Positions 61,418-64,000 of a stretch of 64,000 nucleotides of DNA are shown here, piece by piece; position 1 is the stretch's first letter; each line of letters starts with the position of its first letter. The DNA is from Sphaerospermopsis aphanizomenoides BCCUSP55 (GTDB lineage Bacteria > Cyanobacteriota > Cyanobacteriia > Cyanobacteriales > Nostocaceae). The notes beneath the pieces were generated by a model, which saw nothing but the letters and a program-made list of their open reading frames with translations, had not been told where the DNA came from and ran no database searches. Both the position numbers and the translations under genes were made by a program. Location: contig NZ_LUFH02000019.1 in assembly GCF_001586785.1 (NCBI RefSeq), positions 1-64,000 of the forward strand, read 5' to 3'.

Positions 61418-61924
61418 CTATTCTGGAAGTTGCTTTTTCAAACTTTGCAAAGCAGACCAACGACTATCAACAATCTGTTCAGAACTACTAGCAACAGTAT
61501 CTACAATACCTGGACAATTGCGATCGCACAACTGACGATGAGGAATAGCTAAACACATTTGCTCATACAGCCATTCACTAGGATAAAAATAACCATCAGG
61601 AGGCACAGTTTCCACTAAATCTTCTATAGCCACTTCCCTTTCTAAAGGTAAGTCTTCAGCCTGATTAGCATTTGCATCTAACCAAATAATTTCTTTAGTA
61701 TTAACAGCCAAACGTTGATTATATTGTTGCAAACAGCGGTTACAAGTACAAGTAATAATTGTTTCTGCCTGACCGGAAACTTCTAAATAATTACCCTGAT
61801 GCTGCACGCGGATAGTTCCACGCACCGGGGTTAATGTTTCCAGTCCGGGCAGAAACTCGTCAACTTGAACTTCCTCTGTCCGCTCCGGGGCTTTGGTTAG
61901 CTGCGGAATAAAAATAGCGTCCAT
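61418..61924 (-). CDS. YceD/DUF177 family protein
   Basis: A 168-aa member of the DUF177 (YceD) family, which in bacteria is linked to 23S rRNA and ribosomal-protein L32 maturation. GTIRVQHQGNYLEVSGQ and TCTCNRC carry the conserved core; a second pair, CLAIPHRQLCDRNCPG, could bind zinc with it. The start at 61,924 (MDAIFIPQLTKAPERTEEV) matches the usual N-terminus; 61,951 is an alternative. In cyanobacteria it typically follows yidC and the KhpB/Jag gene, as here. Confidence 0.87.
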   Translation of the reverse strand: MDAIFIPQLTKAPERTEEVQVDEFLPGLETLTPVRGTIRVQHQGNYLEVSGQAETIITCTCNRCLQQYNQRLAVNTKEIIWLDANANQAEDLPLEREVAIEDLVETVPPDGYFYPSEWLYEQMCLAIPHRQLCDRNCPGIVDTVASSSEQIVDSRWSALQSLKKQLPE

Positions 61925-61959
61925 TATGATTTGTGAGATATCCTCACGCAAAATTATGG

Positions 61960-62000
61960 TTAATCAGAGGCAAGAGGCAAGAGGCAAGAGGCAAGAGGCA
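61960..62000. repeat. Tandem repeat, unit AGAGGCA
   Basis: Five copies of the heptamer GGCAAGA / AGAGGCA lie directly upstream of the DUF177 gene. The remaining space up to 62,206 shows only degenerate short repeats. Confidence 0.85.
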
Positions 62001-62206
62001 AATGTAAAAACCTTGTCATCGCTGACGTTGATATTTTCAGAATGTCCTCACCGCTTTGTCCACTGCTGTACTACATTTTTGATTGTAATAAGAATTCAGG
62101 AGTCAGAATATTTGATAAATACCTAAATTATCAAATAGTCAGTTTAGGCGTGAGCTTGAAAAAGTAAAAAGCTGACTGCTGACCGCTGATAGCTGAATGC
62201 TTATAT

Positions 62207-62740
62207 TTAATAGCCAGGATCTGTTGGTGGTTCAGTGGCAGGACGAACCACCAAATTACGATGGGGTTCTTTACCACGACTGAAAGTTTCCAAATCAGGA
62301 AATTCCTTCAAAAAGTTGTGAACTTGTCGTCTTTCTGCCGAACTGAGGGATCTAATTTCCACCTCTCGACCAGAAAATCGCACTTCTTGAGCTGCTGTTC
62401 TTGCTAAAGCACTAATTTCCGCTTGTCGTCTGACGCGGTAGCCATTCAACTCAATGGTATACGATGCCTGTTCATGCTCTGGTTGATGTAAATTCAGCAC
62501 CGAATTTGCTAGGTACTGCATTGCATCTAATACAGTACCACCAGTACCAATCAACATTCTGATTTGTTCTGGCATCAAATTGGTTTCATCAATGGTCAAC
62601 CAATAGCTATCAGATGGTTGAGAGTCTGCCCCAATAGATGGAGCAACCCCCACATTACCCTGAACATTAGCAGAGATACCAGTGAGTTGCAGCAGTTGTT
62701 TTAACCATTCTTCGCCAAGCTGCATGGAAACGTCACTCAT
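62207..62740 (-). CDS. KhpB/Jag RNA-binding protein (KH-R3H)
   Basis: A 177-aa RNA-binding protein with a KH-like domain (PEQIRMLIGTGGTVLDAMQYL, split as PEQIRMLIGTGGTV and LDAMQYL, about 55-75) and an R3H domain (LSSAERRQVHNFLKEF) near the C-terminus. KhpB homologues bind many mRNAs and influence cell division and envelope functions. The gene sits immediately after yidC, the usual place. The ATG at 62,740 is preferred by spacing from AGG; ATG 62,746 overlapping the yidC stop is possible. Confidence 0.88.
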   Translation of the reverse strand: MSDVSMQLGEEWLKQLLQLTGISANVQGNVGVAPSIGADSQPSDSYWLTIDETNLMPEQIRMLIGTGGTVLDAMQYLANSVLNLHQPEHEQASYTIELNGYRVRRQAEISALARTAAQEVRFSGREVEIRSLSSAERRQVHNFLKEFPDLETFSRGKEPHRNLVVRPATEPPTDPGY

Positions 62741-62745
62741 AATCA

Positions 62746-63897
62746 TCAACCTGTAGCCTTTTTCTTAGAACTTTTTGGTTCAAAGGGCAAAGTCTTAGCT
62801 TCTGCGGTTGCTGCTTGTTTTTCCTTCTCCTGAATAGCTACAATTTTTTGCAATTCCTCCGGTAGAGGTTCGCGGGAAAGAATGTAGGTTTGCAAGGTTT
62901 GGAAAATGTTACCGATGACCATGTACATCAGTACACCAGCGGGCAGAGGAAAGAACAAAAACATTCCTGAAAAGATGACTGGGGTGATTTTGTTAACTGT
63001 ATCCTGCTGCGGATTACCACCACTGGAGTTCTGCCCGGAGAGCATTTGGCTAACATAAAGGCTGATGCCAAAGAAGATAATCATGGCTACAATATCCCAA
63101 TGGACTTTCCCATCGGGATCGATTGCCCCTACCCTACCTAAAGCATCAATAAACAGAAATCCTCTATCTGCTGCCAGTCCAGGGATTGAGCCTTGAATTG
63201 TCACATCTCCTGGTTGTAAGGCTTCGATATTGCCTTCAGCATCAATTTTAACTCTGTCGTCTCCTTTAATAACTTTCCATTCAGGAGTTAATTTGGTTTC
63301 TGGATGTTCTGCTAAGAGGGAATCAAAGGGTTTGCCCTCCAGTGTTTGATACTGAATCTTTGTCTTTTCTCCCACTGCCAATTTGTTACCACCAGGGAGG
63401 ATAGCGGTAATTTTTGTGTGATCCCCATCGGCAATATAAATATTTTGGGGAGGAGTGGCAAAGGCTTGGGGTTGAATGCGTTCGATTTGTTCGGAGGGGA
63501 AGATTTGCAAATTAACCGAGTAGTTAACTCCCGCAAATGGTGAACCCCGCAAAGTGGCAAACAGTGCTAGTAAAACTGGCATCTGTAACAGCAGCGGTAA
63601 ACATCCAGCTAAGGGGTTGCCAAATTCTTTTTGGACATTGACCATTTCCTCTTGCTGCTTCTGCGGATCATCTTTATAGCGTTCTTTGATTTCCGCCATT
63701 CGCTTTTGCATTACAGGCTGGACAACCCGCATCCGTCGCATACTGCGAATCGAGCCAGCACTGAGGGGATAAAGTGCAAAGCGGATAATCAATGTTAGAG
63801 CAACGATCGCCAATCCATAGCTAGGAAAAATACCATAGAAAAAATCTATGATTGGCAGCATTACGTTGTTCGAGAGAAACCCGATACCAAAATCCAT
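62746..63897 (-). CDS. yidC: Membrane protein insertase YidC/Alb3/OxaA
   Basis: A 383-aa insertase that places proteins into the plasma and thylakoid membranes alone or with Sec. Membrane helices at about 20-42 ([18 protein letters not shown]), 95-115, 275-295, 310-330 and the last near 335. The conserved Arg of the hydrophilic groove lies in [10 protein letters not shown], and [18 protein letters not shown] follows the charged hairpin loop. Cyanobacterial type, without the large periplasmic P1 domain of E. coli but with a soluble insert (about 140-265) between helices. First gene of the yidC-khpB unit in the window; rnpA/rpmH would be expected further right. Confidence 0.94.
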   Translation of the reverse strand: MDFGIGFLSNNVMLPIIDFFYGIFPSYGLAIVALTLIIRFALYPLSAGSIRSMRRMRVVQPVMQKRMAEIKERYKDDPQKQQEEMVNVQKEFGNPLAGCLPLLLQMPVLLALFATLRGSPFAGVNYSVNLQIFPSEQIERIQPQAFATPPQNIYIADGDHTKITAILPGGNKLAVGEKTKIQYQTLEGKPFDSLLAEHPETKLTPEWKVIKGDDRVKIDAEGNIEALQPGDVTIQGSIPGLAADRGFLFIDALGRVGAIDPDGKVHWDIVAMIIFFGISLYVSQMLSGQNSSGGNPQQDTVNKITPVIFSGMFLFFPLPAGVLMYMVIGNIFQTLQTYILSREPLPEELQKIVAIQEKEKQAATAEAKTLPFEPKSSKKKATG

Positions 63898-63966
63898 TAT
63901 TCTGAATCCAACCTGCTGAGGTACTATGAACTGAATCTAATTTATCTAAATCGTGATTTATTAGCG

Positions 63967-64000
63967 ACTAAGCTTTGCTACGGATAGCCGCACAATGGGG
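63967..64000 (-). CDS. Possible C-terminal end of an upstream gene (partial)
   Basis: On the minus strand the last bases read PHCAAIRSKA followed by a stop (TAG at 63,967-63,969). In cyanobacteria a small PH-domain gene or rnpA usually precedes yidC, so this may be its end. The fragment is too short to prove it. Confidence 0.25.

Overview
The window looks like chromosomal DNA of a filamentous, probably heterocyst-forming cyanobacterium (Nostocales). The chlI, ycf46-type AAA ATPase, type 2 IPP isomerase, glcD and yidC-KhpB-DUF177 genes are cyanobacterial in type. Copies of the HIP1 octamer GCGATCGC recur throughout. Gene gaps are full of 7-bp tandem repeats and palindromic GCGTGGCGTAAGCC-like repeats, as is usual in Nostoc and Anabaena relatives. 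The genus is an inference.

Left flank, 1-24.1 kb: chromosomal genes. Two exported proteins open the window (the first a probable outer-membrane barrel). A response regulator with a diguanylate cyclase output and a hybrid histidine kinase follow. After a 1.5-kb gap rich in repeats and terminators come proline iminopeptidase, a DUF937/EF-hand protein, a decayed IS200/IS605 element, fni, sppA, a Uma2-type protein, a GDYXXLXY/DUF2157 membrane pair, an RNA methyltransferase, chlI, radC and a GTPase. The last codons of the GTPase gene are borrowed from an IS605 end.

Integrated element, 24,482-42,228: a 225-bp perfect direct repeat bounds an element of 17,522 bp inserted in a tRNA-Lys(CTT) gene. 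The tRNA is intact on the right, and its 3' half is repeated on the left beside a tyrosine integrase gene. The left arm (24.8-29.6 kb, minus strand) is a tightly packed operon of small unknown proteins under a Cro/CI-type HTH regulator with visible operators. The centre (30.4-34.3 kb, plus strand) is a replication module. It holds a 1005-aa DUF3854 primase/SF3 helicase, a preceding gene that can be extended by a -1 frameshift into an SSB-like DDIPF tail, and two inverted copies of an iteron-like array. The right arm (34.35-41.4 kb, minus strand) is a nine-gene operon encoding a cadherin/LamG-like protein, two large coiled-coil proteins and several small proteins. I recognise no terminase, portal, major capsid protein, relaxase or conjugation ATPase. 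This right-arm operon is the best candidate for an undescribed system: a virion-like, satellite-like or cell-surface apparatus. Sequence left of the left attachment site is a decayed copy of the element's right end, so this tRNA gene has been used more than once.

Right flank, 42.3-64 kb: chromosomal genes again. They include a GAF sensor 'kinase' that has lost its phospho-accepting His and key ATP-binding residues, a GHL10-type hydrolase, glcD, an HTH-NACHT NTPase (possible defence gene) with a tiny divergent membrane ORF, a second Uma2-type protein, sbcC, a GGDEF/EAL protein, an SH3-domain protein, the ycf46-type ATPase, an RTX-repeat protein with an internal duplication, a vapBC-like pair, and finally DUF177, KhpB/Jag and yidC.

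All family assignments come from reading motifs by eye; no database search was run.
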